A stretch of DNA of 64,000 nt, from contig NZ_JARNTW010000009.1 of assembly GCF_029433105.1 (NCBI RefSeq), positions 62,001 through 126,000 on the forward strand. Reading direction: 5' to 3'. The translations under genes were made by a program, and so were the position numbers. The stretch is from Runella sp. MFBS21 (lineage in GTDB: Bacteria; Bacteroidota; Bacteroidia; Cytophagales; Spirosomataceae). Under the pieces are notes generated by a model, which had not been told where the DNA came from, ran no database searches, and saw only the letters and a list, made by a program, of their open reading frames with translations. This document shows positions 16,908-25,001 of the stretch, in pieces (the stretch's first letter is position 1; each line of letters opens with the position of its first letter).

Positions 16908-17318
16908 ATGAAAACACTGAAACGAATGTGGTGCGTGGCGGGCTTTGTAGGCGCGTCATTGGTAGGGCAAGCGCAGACAAAATTTTCGAATTGTTCGGCG
17001 GTTTTTATAGACAACAGGGTGGTGGTTGATGACTATTCTCCCACGGGAAAGTGTTCGCTGACGCAAGACGTGCAGGGGACACTTTCGGTGGCCGAAGCGA
17101 CCTACGAAAACAACCAATGGCACCAAACAGCAGCGATTGACTTCATGGTGGCGATTCGGGACAAAAACAGTAAAACGTTGACGATGTTCTCGAAGGAGGT
17201 GTACCAAAAAGTGGACATCAAAAACGTGCTTTCAAAGTGCAACAAAGGAGACGCAATCGTGCTATTGACGTTAAAAGACTCCTACGCACTCCCTCACAAC
17301 GAAATCGTAATTCACTAA
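16908..17318 (+). CDS. Secreted protein of unknown function
   Basis: 136 aa with a signal peptide ending near VGASLVGQAQ. The mature part is beta-rich, with cysteines at ~29, ~49 and ~110 (SNCSAVF, GKCSLTQ, LSKCNKGD). I do not recognise a family. It is followed 21 bp later by another exported protein of similar layout (a short beta-rich domain with a 'GDA.VL' segment near the end: KGDAIVLLTL versus FGDALVVETV), suggesting distant relatives in one transcript. Function unknown. Confidence 0.7.
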   Translation: MKTLKRMWCVAGFVGASLVGQAQTKFSNCSAVFIDNRVVVDDYSPTGKCSLTQDVQGTLSVAEATYENNQWHQTAAIDFMVAIRDKNSKTLTMFSKEVYQKVDIKNVLSKCNKGDAIVLLTLKDSYALPHNEIVIH

Positions 17319-17339
17319 CTATTAAATCTCTTCACAATC

Positions 17340-17792
17340 ATGAAAACGCTATCATTTATTGGACTTGCTGCCCTCGGTATTCTCATTTGTGTAGCGGCAA
17401 CTACCGCTGTTCCAACCGCCGATTCAGCTAATGACGCTAAAATGACCGTGGCTTTGTTGTTAGACGGCCAGCCATTAGACCAAGCAGGGTTATCAACCGT
17501 CAGCAGTGGTATTTTGACCGTAAATTTGTTAGAGTCAGAGTCAAAAATGCCATTCCGTATTTACCTAAAACGCGGTGACCAAAAACTGAGTTTTGGAGGA
17601 CAAACCAACGGAAAAGAGCAATACGAAGCTGAAATTGGTTTTTTGGTGTCACGGGCACGTTTTGGTGACGCGTTGGTAGTAGAAACCGTAGGAAATGTGG
17701 CCGAAAATCAAAAGCCTAAAGTGGTATTTACCAAGTACCTTTTTCCCCTTATTTTTAAGAAAGTGACGGCTCAAAATGGCGATGGCTGTTAG
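17340..17792 (+). CDS. Secreted protein of unknown function
   Basis: 150 aa, N-terminal hydrophobic signal (MKTLSFIGLAALGILICVAATTAVP). The mature part looks beta-rich and contains PFRIYLKRGDQKL and FGDALVVETVG. Family not recognised. Co-directional and 21 bp after the gene at 16908, followed by a strong hairpin at 17814-17835 that may end the transcript. Confidence 0.65.
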   Translation: MKTLSFIGLAALGILICVAATTAVPTADSANDAKMTVALLLDGQPLDQAGLSTVSSGILTVNLLESESKMPFRIYLKRGDQKLSFGGQTNGKEQYEAEIGFLVSRARFGDALVVETVGNVAENQKPKVVFTKYLFPLIFKKVTAQNGDGC

Positions 17793-17813
17793 GCATTGAA
17801 ATGGCCTACCCTA

Positions 17814-17835
17814 GGGTCTGACGGTAGTCAGACCC
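17814..17835. terminator. Perfect 9-bp hairpin after the secreted-protein genes
   Basis: GGGTCTGAC (17814-17822), GGTA loop, GTCAGACCC (17827-17835). It starts 21 bp after the stop at 17792. There is no T-run, so it could slow or process the transcript rather than end it by the intrinsic mechanism. Confidence 0.5.
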
Positions 17836-17887
17836 CTCAACTTCAGCAAATACTCAGTAGAAACAGAAAGTTCTTAACCAAAGGAAA

Positions 17888-18997
17888 ATGACAAAACATG
17901 AAGTTCGGTGCCTTCTTTATTTTTTGTTTGTTATAAGCTTCTTGACAAGTTTTTGCAGCGGACAAGAGAAAAAGCAAAAGGATAGCCCCAAAATCATAAA
18001 GAACTTTAAGTCCGTGGGGTTGGCACCCGATTTTGACACGACCTTGGTCAGCCAATACATCCGAAGTATTTTTCAGGATTCAAAAGGGAATTTGTGGTTT
18101 GGTACCATAGGTGAAGGCGTCGTGAGGTACGATGAAAAAACCTTGACCTATTTTTCTAATCCCGACGGATTTTATAACCAAACCGTTTATGCCATCACTG
18201 AAGATAAAGAAGGCAATATGTGGTTTGGTACCGACCAAGGGGTGTATAGGTATGATCCCAGACGGGCGGTCGGAAAAACCTTTCGGAATTACAACCAAAA
18301 AGATGGCCTAAACCACGTTGATATTACTCGAAAAGGCATTCTTGTTGACAAATCGGGCACGGTTTGGGTAGGTACACACGGCGGCGTTTACCGATATGAC
18401 CCTGTGGCCGATAGCGAAGGCCGAAAAAGTTTTTCCCTATTTAAAGAACTTCCTCCTATCAATGTGGCAGGCATCATGGAAGACAAAATCGGTAACATCT
18501 GGTTTGCGTCTTCTAATCAGGGGGTCTTTCGTTATGACCCTAAGCAGAAAGGTGATAACGCCATTACTCATGTAGCCGAAAAAGAACAATTGGGCGAGAA
18601 CTACGCGGGAGGAATTGCCCAAGATAAAGCGGGCAATATGTGGTTTACCATGAAAAATGGCATTTGCAAATATGATCCCAAACAGACAGTGGGGCAAAGA
18701 TTTACCGAATATACTCCAAAAGACGGCTTAGGCGGAACGGAGTTTTGGGGAATCATTATTGAACAATCGGGTATCATTTGGATTACCGCCCGAGGCAGCA
18801 CGACGAGGTTTGACCCTTCCCTTCCTTTACCAAATCCAAAAGCTTTCACCGTTTTTACCCCTGTCGACGGCCTAAACTGTTGTGTTCAAAGCATGTTTCA
18901 GGATAAGTCAGGAAACATGTGGTGGGGAACAGGGCAAGGACTCTATCGCTTTGATGGCAAACGCTTTTATCAAGTGAAAAAGAACGGTCTTTGGTAG
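17888..18997 (+). CDS. Free-standing Reg_prop seven-bladed propeller protein
   Basis: 369 aa with a hydrophobic export signal ending near FLTSFCSGQ, possibly a lipoprotein cysteine although Phe at -1 is unusual. The body is seven Reg_prop repeats of about 45 residues, each with a 'DksGnmWfGT..GvyRYDp' core (for example DKEGNMWFGTDQGVYRYDP), enough for one seven-bladed propeller. Reg_prop repeats normally form the periplasmic sensor of hybrid two-component systems. Here there is no Y_Y_Y domain, membrane anchor or kinase: the protein stops after blade seven. Response-regulator remains lie just downstream, so it may be what is left of a decayed sensory system, or a secreted binding protein. Confidence 0.82.
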   Translation: MTKHEVRCLLYFLFVISFLTSFCSGQEKKQKDSPKIIKNFKSVGLAPDFDTTLVSQYIRSIFQDSKGNLWFGTIGEGVVRYDEKTLTYFSNPDGFYNQTVYAITEDKEGNMWFGTDQGVYRYDPRRAVGKTFRNYNQKDGLNHVDITRKGILVDKSGTVWVGTHGGVYRYDPVADSEGRKSFSLFKELPPINVAGIMEDKIGNIWFASSNQGVFRYDPKQKGDNAITHVAEKEQLGENYAGGIAQDKAGNMWFTMKNGICKYDPKQTVGQRFTEYTPKDGLGGTEFWGIIIEQSGIIWITARGSTTRFDPSLPLPNPKAFTVFTPVDGLNCCVQSMFQDKSGNMWWGTGQGLYRFDGKRFYQVKKNGLW

Positions 18998-19149
18998 GAT
19001 TTTACCTACTTATGAGTTTTGTCTACTAAAACGGTTTGAGGAGAAAGTCAATCTTGCGCTTCGTTGCACGGGGTATCGCCTTTTATTGGCAAGTGGCGAT
19101 TCCACGTCTCGCATTACCGTGGTCAAAAAACAGCGGAGGTTACCTAATA
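18998..19149. other. Gene-free stretch before the response-regulator remnant
   Basis: One frame is open from about 18999 to the TAA near 19190 but has no start of its own. It reads through segments like LLKRFEEKVN and YRLLLASGD, which I cannot assign; it may be further decayed two-component sequence. Nothing else seen. Confidence 0.3.
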
Positions 19150-19424
19150 TATTACAACTAGTTACCGTCGTTGTTGCAAGAGCCTTTTAATCTTCATGGT
19201 GTCAAAATCAACTACGACGTAGCGGTCATAGACTGCCAAACCAACGAACTGCAATTGGGATATAATTTTATACCCTTAACAAGTACCACGACCTGACCTA
19301 TCGCGAGGCCAAATTGCTCCATTTGTTTGTTGAAAATCAGAATCAACTCCTTGAACGTAAGTTTATTCTCAAAAGCGACCTGCAAATTATAACCCAGAAT
19401 TATTCCTGGGTCTCTAAGGCGTAA
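19150..19424 (+). pseudogene. Decayed OmpR-type response regulator, DNA-binding domain remnant
   Basis: One frame reads GVKINYDVAVIDCQTNELQLG up to ~19275. A second frame then continues YHDLTYREAKLLHLFVENQNQ, LLERKFIL and ends at the TAA 19422-19424. Joined, these match the winged-helix effector domain of OmpR-family regulators (a 'LT.rEa.LL.lf.eN.n.lleR..iL' core). A frameshift near 19276 and the missing C-terminal recognition helices and wing make it non-functional. No intact receiver domain is visible upstream. It follows the Reg_prop gene on the same strand and slightly overlaps the 3' end of the convergent esterase gene. Confidence 0.55.
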
Positions 19425-20322
19425 ATCCTGCCGTTTTCATCCAGTGTAAGCAGCGACCAAACCATTCGTCAAAAGCAGGGACTTTGAGATAGCCATGTTC
19501 GCCTTTCGAATAAATATGCAACTCACTCATTACCTTATTTTTTTGTAAAGCTTCATAAAAAAGCAAACTATTGGCTACAGGTACCACCGTATCGTCGCTG
19601 GCATGGGTAATGAAAGCCGGAGGCGTAGAAGGAGTGACTTGGGTTTCGTTAGAATAAAGTTTGATTTGCTCAGCCGAAGCGTCTTTTCCCAAGAGATTGG
19701 CACCAGAGCCTTTGTGACCGATGCCTTCCATAAAACTAATAACCGGATACACCAAAATCATGAAATCAGGACGTAGGCTAGTGCCTTCTGGATTGGGAAG
19801 AATCGTACGCCCGAAATGCGTCCCCGTCGTAGAAGCCAAATGCCCCCCTGCCGAAAAGCCCATAATGCCGATTTTTTGGGGATTAATGTTCCACTCATTG
19901 GCACGCTGACGGATTGTCTTGATAGCTTGCTGCGCATCTTGCAATGGCCCTATAGAAGGGTCAATCATGGTTTTGGGGCTAGGAAGGCGGTATTTGAGTA
20001 CAAATGCCGCAATGCCTTGTTTTACAAATGCCTCGGCCACATCATATCCTTCTCTTTTGATGACGAGTACTCCATAGCCTCCCCCTGGACAAATAATCAC
20101 CGCTGCGCCCGTAGCTTTTTCTTTAGGGGGCAAAAAAACGCTAAGCGTAGGTATTGCTACTTTAGATACTACCTGGTTGGGCGTTTTTGCTTCTTCGTTG
20201 GGAGCGTTGGTGGCGTTGGGAATAGCGGCGTTGTACAAAGGCATTTCTTGCTGTGCCACACAGCCAAGACTCCAAACAAATATTGTCAAAAAAAGAAAGA
20301 TACTTCTATGAGATGTCATCAT
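19414..20322 (-). CDS. Exported alpha/beta-hydrolase esterase (acetyl-xylan-esterase-like)
   Basis: 302 aa from the ATG at 20320-20322; an in-frame start at 20355 adds 11 residues before the signal peptide (SIFLFLTIFVWSLGCVAQQ), so I prefer the shorter form. Alpha/beta-hydrolase fold of the COG0657 esterase group: oxyanion-hole motif ICPGGGYG, nucleophile elbow GFSAGGH, and late THASDDTVVP (Asp) and GEHGYL (His) of the triad. Related enzymes deacetylate plant polysaccharides. No sugar-utilisation genes are adjacent, so the substrate is open. Confidence 0.88.
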   Translation of the reverse strand: MMTSHRSIFLFLTIFVWSLGCVAQQEMPLYNAAIPNATNAPNEEAKTPNQVVSKVAIPTLSVFLPPKEKATGAAVIICPGGGYGVLVIKREGYDVAEAFVKQGIAAFVLKYRLPSPKTMIDPSIGPLQDAQQAIKTIRQRANEWNINPQKIGIMGFSAGGHLASTTGTHFGRTILPNPEGTSLRPDFMILVYPVISFMEGIGHKGSGANLLGKDASAEQIKLYSNETQVTPSTPPAFITHASDDTVVPVANSLLFYEALQKNKVMSELHIYSKGEHGYLKVPAFDEWFGRCLHWMKTAGFTP

Positions 20323-20448
20323 TGAGAGATATTTACTGTTTTTTTGAAAAAGCACCTAAGGCTCTTTTTCTGCTTATATTCTATCAAAAAAGTAAAAAAG
20401 ACTTTATTTGTTTTTGAAGGTCGAAAACAGAATTATTAATAGTTTGCC

Positions 20449-20456
20449 TACCTTTG
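20449..20456 (+). promoter_or_regulatory. -7 box immediately before folK
   Basis: TACCTTTG, an exact TAnnTTTG element, ends 4 bp before the folK ATG (20461). If used, transcription would start at about the first codon, giving a leaderless or nearly leaderless mRNA. No good -33 element at 19-21 bp was found. Confidence 0.3.
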
Positions 20457-20460
20457 CGGG

Positions 20461-20949
20461 ATGAATCAAAATCCCGTTTTTATATTATTGGGAGCCAATT
20501 TAGGAGACCGAAAGGGGACATTAGCACAAGCAAGGCGTTTGATCTCAGAGCAACTAGCCACTCAGATTGTCGCCTCATCTTTGTACGAAACAGCTCCTTG
20601 GGGTGTGACTGACCAACCCGCTTTTCTGAATCAAGTATTGAAAATAGAAACCCACCTTTCGGCACAAGAATTGTTGGAAAATACACTTAGTATCGAAAAA
20701 AAACTAGGTAGAGAACGGCGGCTTCGCTGGGGGGCAAGGGTCATAGATATTGATATTTTGTATTATGATGATCTGATTTCAGAGACAGAGACCTTGTCAT
20801 TGCCTCATCCGCGTTTGCATGAGCGTCGGTTTACGCTTGTGCCTTTGGTAGAAATAGCTCCCAGTTTTGTTCATCCAGTTTTGAAAAAAACAAACCAAGA
20901 ATTGTTGGAGGCTTGTACTGATGATAGCTCCGTAAACGTTTGTGAATAG
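20461..20949 (+). CDS. folK: 2-amino-4-hydroxy-6-hydroxymethyldihydropteridine pyrophosphokinase FolK
   Basis: 162 aa, normal HPPK length. Conserved blocks: FILLGANLGDR at the N-terminus, SSLYETAPWGVTDQPAFLN, and the signature RWGARVIDIDILYYDD with LPHPRLHERRFTLVPL. It transfers pyrophosphate from ATP to 6-hydroxymethyl-dihydropterin in folate synthesis. It stands alone between the esterase (divergent) and the amine oxidase. Confidence 0.96.
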   Translation: MNQNPVFILLGANLGDRKGTLAQARRLISEQLATQIVASSLYETAPWGVTDQPAFLNQVLKIETHLSAQELLENTLSIEKKLGRERRLRWGARVIDIDILYYDDLISETETLSLPHPRLHERRFTLVPLVEIAPSFVHPVLKKTNQELLEACTDDSSVNVCE

Positions 20950-21069
20950 AGATTTAGACTTTGGAAAAAGCTAAGTAGAAAGGTTATCCAATCCCTTAAA
21001 GAGGAATTTTTGGAGAAATTGACTGGATATTATTTTTTAACCCCGTTGTGGTTTAGCACTTAGAAAGTT

Positions 21070-22443
21070 ATGCAACGTCGCGATTTTATCAAAAATACGC
21101 TCATTACAACTGGAGCAGTGGCACTGGGAAGCTGTCAAGACAAAATCCCTGATGCCAACCGCAAATATGAAGGGCAAATCGCCATAATTGGTGCAGGAGC
21201 GGCTGGATTGTATGCGGGGCAGTTGTTGGAAGAACAAGAAGCTAAATACACTATTTATGAAGCTTCCGACCAAATCGGCGGGCGAATCAGGTCACTGAAA
21301 GGTTTGGCAGATTTTGACCTTGAGCTTGGCGCAGAAGAAATCTACGGTTCTCCTTCGCAGTGGTATGATTGGGTAAAAGCAGCAGGAGCTACGCTGATTA
21401 AAAGTGATAGTGCCAATGATTTTTATCAAATAGGTTCTCAAATTCAGAATGAAGAACAACTGAAAACAAATACTAATTTTCAGGCGGCTATCTCCCTTGT
21501 AAGACAGGCTCTTAGCTATACAGGAGATGATATGACGTTGCTTCAATTTCTCAATGCTCGCTCGGTGCCCTCCGATGTACGATATGTGGTTGAATCCATT
21601 TTGGCTAACAAATATGGTACTTCTGCCGGTCGATTGAGCGTAAAGTCGATGGCCGAGCAATCAAATATCTGGAGTGCAGGTACCGATTTATATACCTCAA
21701 CCAATCTTTCTTTAACGAATGTATTGACCGAAAAATTTAAGAATATACTTCCCAAAGTAATCTTAAATATGCCCATTCGGCGCATTGATTATAGCAACGA
21801 GCGAATCATGCTAGAAGACAGTCAAGCACAACGCCGATTTGTGGATAAAGTAATCATTACTGTTCCGCTAAGTATTTTACAGTCAGGAGATTTGCAACTT
21901 ACCCCCGCTTTGCCCGAAACTCATACTAATGCCCTCAAAAACATCGGTATGGGAGCAGGAATGAAAGTGACGTTGATATTCAACAAGCGTTTTTGGGATG
22001 CCAATGCGAGCATGATTTATACAGCAGGAGTGGTGCCGCAGTTTAAGGTAAATTCGTATGGACGAGAGGGTAAATCTTTTGTATTGACAGCTACCATAAT
22101 GGGCGAAAAAGCTGAGTTTTTGAGTACCCAATCGGCAACCGTCTTAGTACAGGCCATTCTCAAAGACTTGGATACGCTGTATGGTAAAGGAGCTGCTACT
22201 ACTGCTTTGACCAACGTTCGCATTACTGATTGGACAAAAGAGCCTTATATCAAAGGGGCTTTTTCGTATCCTTTGGTTGGCGGCGGAGGCTTATTGACGC
22301 GGCAAGTCCTTTCTCAACCCGTAAAACGAAGGATATATTTTGCGGGCGAAGCTACTCACTATGGAGGCCATAGCGGGACTGTCCATGGCGCTATCGAATC
22401 AAGCCGTAGAGCCGTGGATGAGTTGTTGAGAGATGTGAGTTAG
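21070..22443 (+). CDS. Flavin-containing amine oxidase, exported
   Basis: 457 aa. The N-terminus MQRRDFIKNTLITTGAVALGSC has a twin arginine and a lipoprotein-like cysteine, suggesting Tat export and lipid anchoring. An FAD-binding Rossmann motif follows (IIGAGAAGLYAG) with YEASDQIGGRIRS, and the C-terminal FAD block reads YFAGEATHYGGHSGTVHGAI. This is the monoamine oxidase/polyamine oxidase layout. The amine substrate cannot be told from sequence. Its stop overlaps the convergent YifB gene by four bases. Confidence 0.9.
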   Translation: MQRRDFIKNTLITTGAVALGSCQDKIPDANRKYEGQIAIIGAGAAGLYAGQLLEEQEAKYTIYEASDQIGGRIRSLKGLADFDLELGAEEIYGSPSQWYDWVKAAGATLIKSDSANDFYQIGSQIQNEEQLKTNTNFQAAISLVRQALSYTGDDMTLLQFLNARSVPSDVRYVVESILANKYGTSAGRLSVKSMAEQSNIWSAGTDLYTSTNLSLTNVLTEKFKNILPKVILNMPIRRIDYSNERIMLEDSQAQRRFVDKVIITVPLSILQSGDLQLTPALPETHTNALKNIGMGAGMKVTLIFNKRFWDANASMIYTAGVVPQFKVNSYGREGKSFVLTATIMGEKAEFLSTQSATVLVQAILKDLDTLYGKGAATTALTNVRITDWTKEPYIKGAFSYPLVGGGGLLTRQVLSQPVKRRIYFAGEATHYGGHSGTVHGAIESSRRAVDELLRDVS

Positions 22444-23981
22444 CCCGCCCAGTTTTCTCTATCCAAACTTCGGTACTGAATCGCCTCGGCTAGGTGCTCT
22501 ATTTTAATATCGGGACTGGCGGCGAGGTCGGCGATAGTACGGGCTACTTTTAAGATACGGTCATAGGCACGTGCCGAAAGCCCGAGGCGTTCCATTGCTG
22601 TTTTTAGCAGAACTTTACCCGCAGGATTGATGTCACAAATCTCCTTTACCATCTGCGAAGGCATCATGGCATTACAATAAATCCCCGGATTTGATTTGAA
22701 TCTTTCGGTCTGAATTTCGCGTGCTTTCATTACCCTTTCTCTAATAGCTACGCTACTTTCGGTTTTGCGAGTAGAGGCAATTTGGTCAAACGAAACGGGC
22801 GTTACTTCTACGTGCAGATCGATGCGGTCGAGGAGGGGGCCGCTGATTTTATTGAGATATCGCTGCACTGTACCCGGCGGACACACGCACTCTTTTTCGG
22901 GATGATTATAATACCCACAGGGGCAAGGGTTCATACTGGCAATGAGCATAAAATTGGCAGGGAATTCAATCGCCCATTTAGTGCGCGAAATTGTGACGCG
23001 ACGCTCTTCTAAGGGTTGGCGCATTACTTCCAAAACAGTACGTTTGAATTCGGGTAGTTCGTCCAAAAACAATACGCCATTATGAGCCAAAGAGATTTCG
23101 CCAGGTTGTGGAAAAGTACCGCCACCTACCAAGGCGGCATCGCTTACCGTATGGTGAGGTGCCCGAAACGGGCGACGTGATATAAGAGCAGCCTTGGAGC
23201 CGAGCTTCCCGGCTACTGAATGGATTTTGGTAGTTTCGAGCGCTTCTTGAAGCGTAAGCGGCGGAAGAATGGAAGGCAAACGCTTGGCGAGCATGGTTTT
23301 TCCTGCACCAGGAGGCCCAATCATGATTACATTGTGCCCACCCGAAGCGGCGATTTCGAGCGCACGTTTGATGTTTTCTTGTCCTTGGACATGCTCAAAA
23401 TCAGCTTCGTAGTCGTTGATAGTGCTAAAAAAAATATCACGCGTATCAATCGTAAGAGGCGTGATATCATGGGTGCCTTCAAAAAAATCGATGGCTTCTT
23501 TGAGCGTTTCGACAGGGATGACGTCGATGTTGTTGACAATAGCGGCTTCTTGCGCATTGGCTGCGGGCAACACAAATCCCTTATAGCCGAGCTTTCGGGC
23601 TTCGATAGCAATAGGAAGCACGCCTTTGATAGGTCTCAATTTCCCGTCAAGCGAAAGCTCGCCCATTATGATATATTCTTCCAATTTCTTTTGGGTGGAT
23701 AGTTGCTCGGAGGCTTCTAAGACACACAAGGCGATGGCCAAATCATAAGCAGAACCTTCTTTGCGAATATCGGCTGGGGCAAGATTGACTACCACTTTTT
23801 GGCGTGGCATACGGTAATTAAAATACTTTAGGGAAGCTTCCACCCGCTGTTCACTTTCCTTGACGGCACTATCAGGTAGACCAACCATAAAAAAACGCAT
23901 ACCTTGTCCTACTGCCACTTCAATCGTAATAATAGTGGCATTGACACCATATACTGCACTACCAAAAGTTTTTGAAAGCAT
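22440..23981 (-). CDS. YifB/ComM-family Mg-chelatase-like AAA+ ATPase
   Basis: 513 aa. An N-terminal Lon-protease-like fold domain (~1-170) with GLPDSAVKESEQRVEASL is followed by the AAA+ Mg-chelatase module with Walker A GPPGAGKTMLAKRLP and Walker B HNGVLFLDELPEF, then a C-terminal lid domain (LGLSARAYDRILKVARTIADL). ComM, the best-studied member, is a hexameric helicase helping branch migration in natural transformation. A cysteine cluster (NPCPCGYYNHPEKECVCPP) is typical of the family. Confidence 0.94.
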   Translation of the reverse strand: MLSKTFGSAVYGVNATIITIEVAVGQGMRFFMVGLPDSAVKESEQRVEASLKYFNYRMPRQKVVVNLAPADIRKEGSAYDLAIALCVLEASEQLSTQKKLEEYIIMGELSLDGKLRPIKGVLPIAIEARKLGYKGFVLPAANAQEAAIVNNIDVIPVETLKEAIDFFEGTHDITPLTIDTRDIFFSTINDYEADFEHVQGQENIKRALEIAASGGHNVIMIGPPGAGKTMLAKRLPSILPPLTLQEALETTKIHSVAGKLGSKAALISRRPFRAPHHTVSDAALVGGGTFPQPGEISLAHNGVLFLDELPEFKRTVLEVMRQPLEERRVTISRTKWAIEFPANFMLIASMNPCPCGYYNHPEKECVCPPGTVQRYLNKISGPLLDRIDLHVEVTPVSFDQIASTRKTESSVAIRERVMKAREIQTERFKSNPGIYCNAMMPSQMVKEICDINPAGKVLLKTAMERLGLSARAYDRILKVARTIADLAASPDIKIEHLAEAIQYRSLDRENWAG

Positions 23982-24126
23982 ACTGATATATCAATTAGAA
24001 ATCTTACTTAGTTTCGCAAAAATAGAGTAAATCCATTAAATTAATTCACTAGAGCCAAACCGTTTGTGGGGTAAGGCTCTTAAAATCTTCCCATAAAAGT
24101 GTATTCCAAAATCTGCTTCAAATGTT

Positions 24127-24134
24127 TACCTTTG
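24127..24134 (+). promoter_or_regulatory. -7 box upstream of the DUF4293 gene
   Basis: TACCTTTG matches TAnnTTTG and lies 59 bp before the ATG at 24194. The -33 region has no clear TTTG. Confidence 0.35.
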
Positions 24135-24193
24135 TCGTCATTTTCTAAAATCAGAACCACATTCAATAATTCAAGAAATATCACTAAAACCTT

Positions 24194-24667
24194 ATGTTAC
24201 AGCGTATTCAGACACTTTTTTTGGCGATAGTCGTAGTGGGTATGGTTGGTATGATTTCACTCCCGATTTGGGAGAAAGTCGCCGTTGACGCCACTCAGTC
24301 AGTCCAACTTACCGCCCTTAGGCTTACCCATACCACCGGCAATAGTTCAATGATTACCCCCACTTGGTACCTAGCATTGTTAGGGGCACTCATTGCGGGG
24401 GTGGCATTATTTGCCATTTTTCAATACAAAAACCGTCTTCTTCAATCAGGATTGTGTGCTGTCAATTCAATCCTTATGACGATTATTATGGGTTTAGTAA
24501 TGTATTTTATCTTTGGAAAAGCAAAAAATCTTTTTGGTGTATCGGCTTCAGGCGATTTTAGTTTTGGGTTTTACTCGCTTATAGTGGCCATGCTCGCCAA
24601 CGTTTTAGCCAATCGTTTTATCCGCCGCGACGAAAAATTTGTGCGTTCGCAAGATAGAATGAGATAA
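24194..24667 (+). CDS. DUF4293 membrane protein
   Basis: 157 aa with four predicted transmembrane helices (about 7-25, 58-76, 86-108, 119-138). The start MLQRIQTLFL and the overall layout match DUF4293, a small integral membrane family largely restricted to Bacteroidota. No function is known. The C-terminal tail is charged (RRDEKFVRSQDRMR). Alone on its transcript as far as can be seen. Confidence 0.85.
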   Translation: MLQRIQTLFLAIVVVGMVGMISLPIWEKVAVDATQSVQLTALRLTHTTGNSSMITPTWYLALLGALIAGVALFAIFQYKNRLLQSGLCAVNSILMTIIMGLVMYFIFGKAKNLFGVSASGDFSFGFYSLIVAMLANVLANRFIRRDEKFVRSQDRMR

Positions 24668-25001
24668 ATAAAATGGGATTTAACGAGATTTTTTAGCTCT
24701 CTATTTCTATTTGTTTTTCTGCTTTTATTTTGTCTCAATGTTTTGTTTATCAGGGTGTTTGGCGTATAATAAACACCCTCATTGAAAAAAAATGTTTTTT
24801 TTGATGATAAAAATTTGTTGTGTCAGTTTTGATAATTTTTACTAATTTCAAAGTTAGTTATGACTATTGACACTGATTCATTGGATTGGGAAAACGAATA
24901 GCCCCTAACTTGCATTTTTTTACTTTTTAACTCACTAAAAAAAATCTATACAATATCCTGTAAAACAGGTAGTTATAGGCTTAAAATTATAAGTCACGAG
25001 G
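24668..25001. other. AT-rich 334-bp stretch upstream of recQ
   Basis: No gene. It contains a perfect 8-bp hairpin GGGTGTTT (24753-24760) with AAACACCC (24771-24778), followed after 6 bp by A- and T-runs, which may terminate the DUF4293 transcript. The rest is AT-rich sequence that should hold the recQ promoter; no convincing -33/-7 pair was found. Confidence 0.5.

Noticed and set aside
16847-17029. 60-aa plus-strand frame starting before the secreted-protein gene
   Set aside because: It overlaps the signal-peptide gene at 16908 in another frame and has no recognisable content; the promoter and signal peptide favour 16908.
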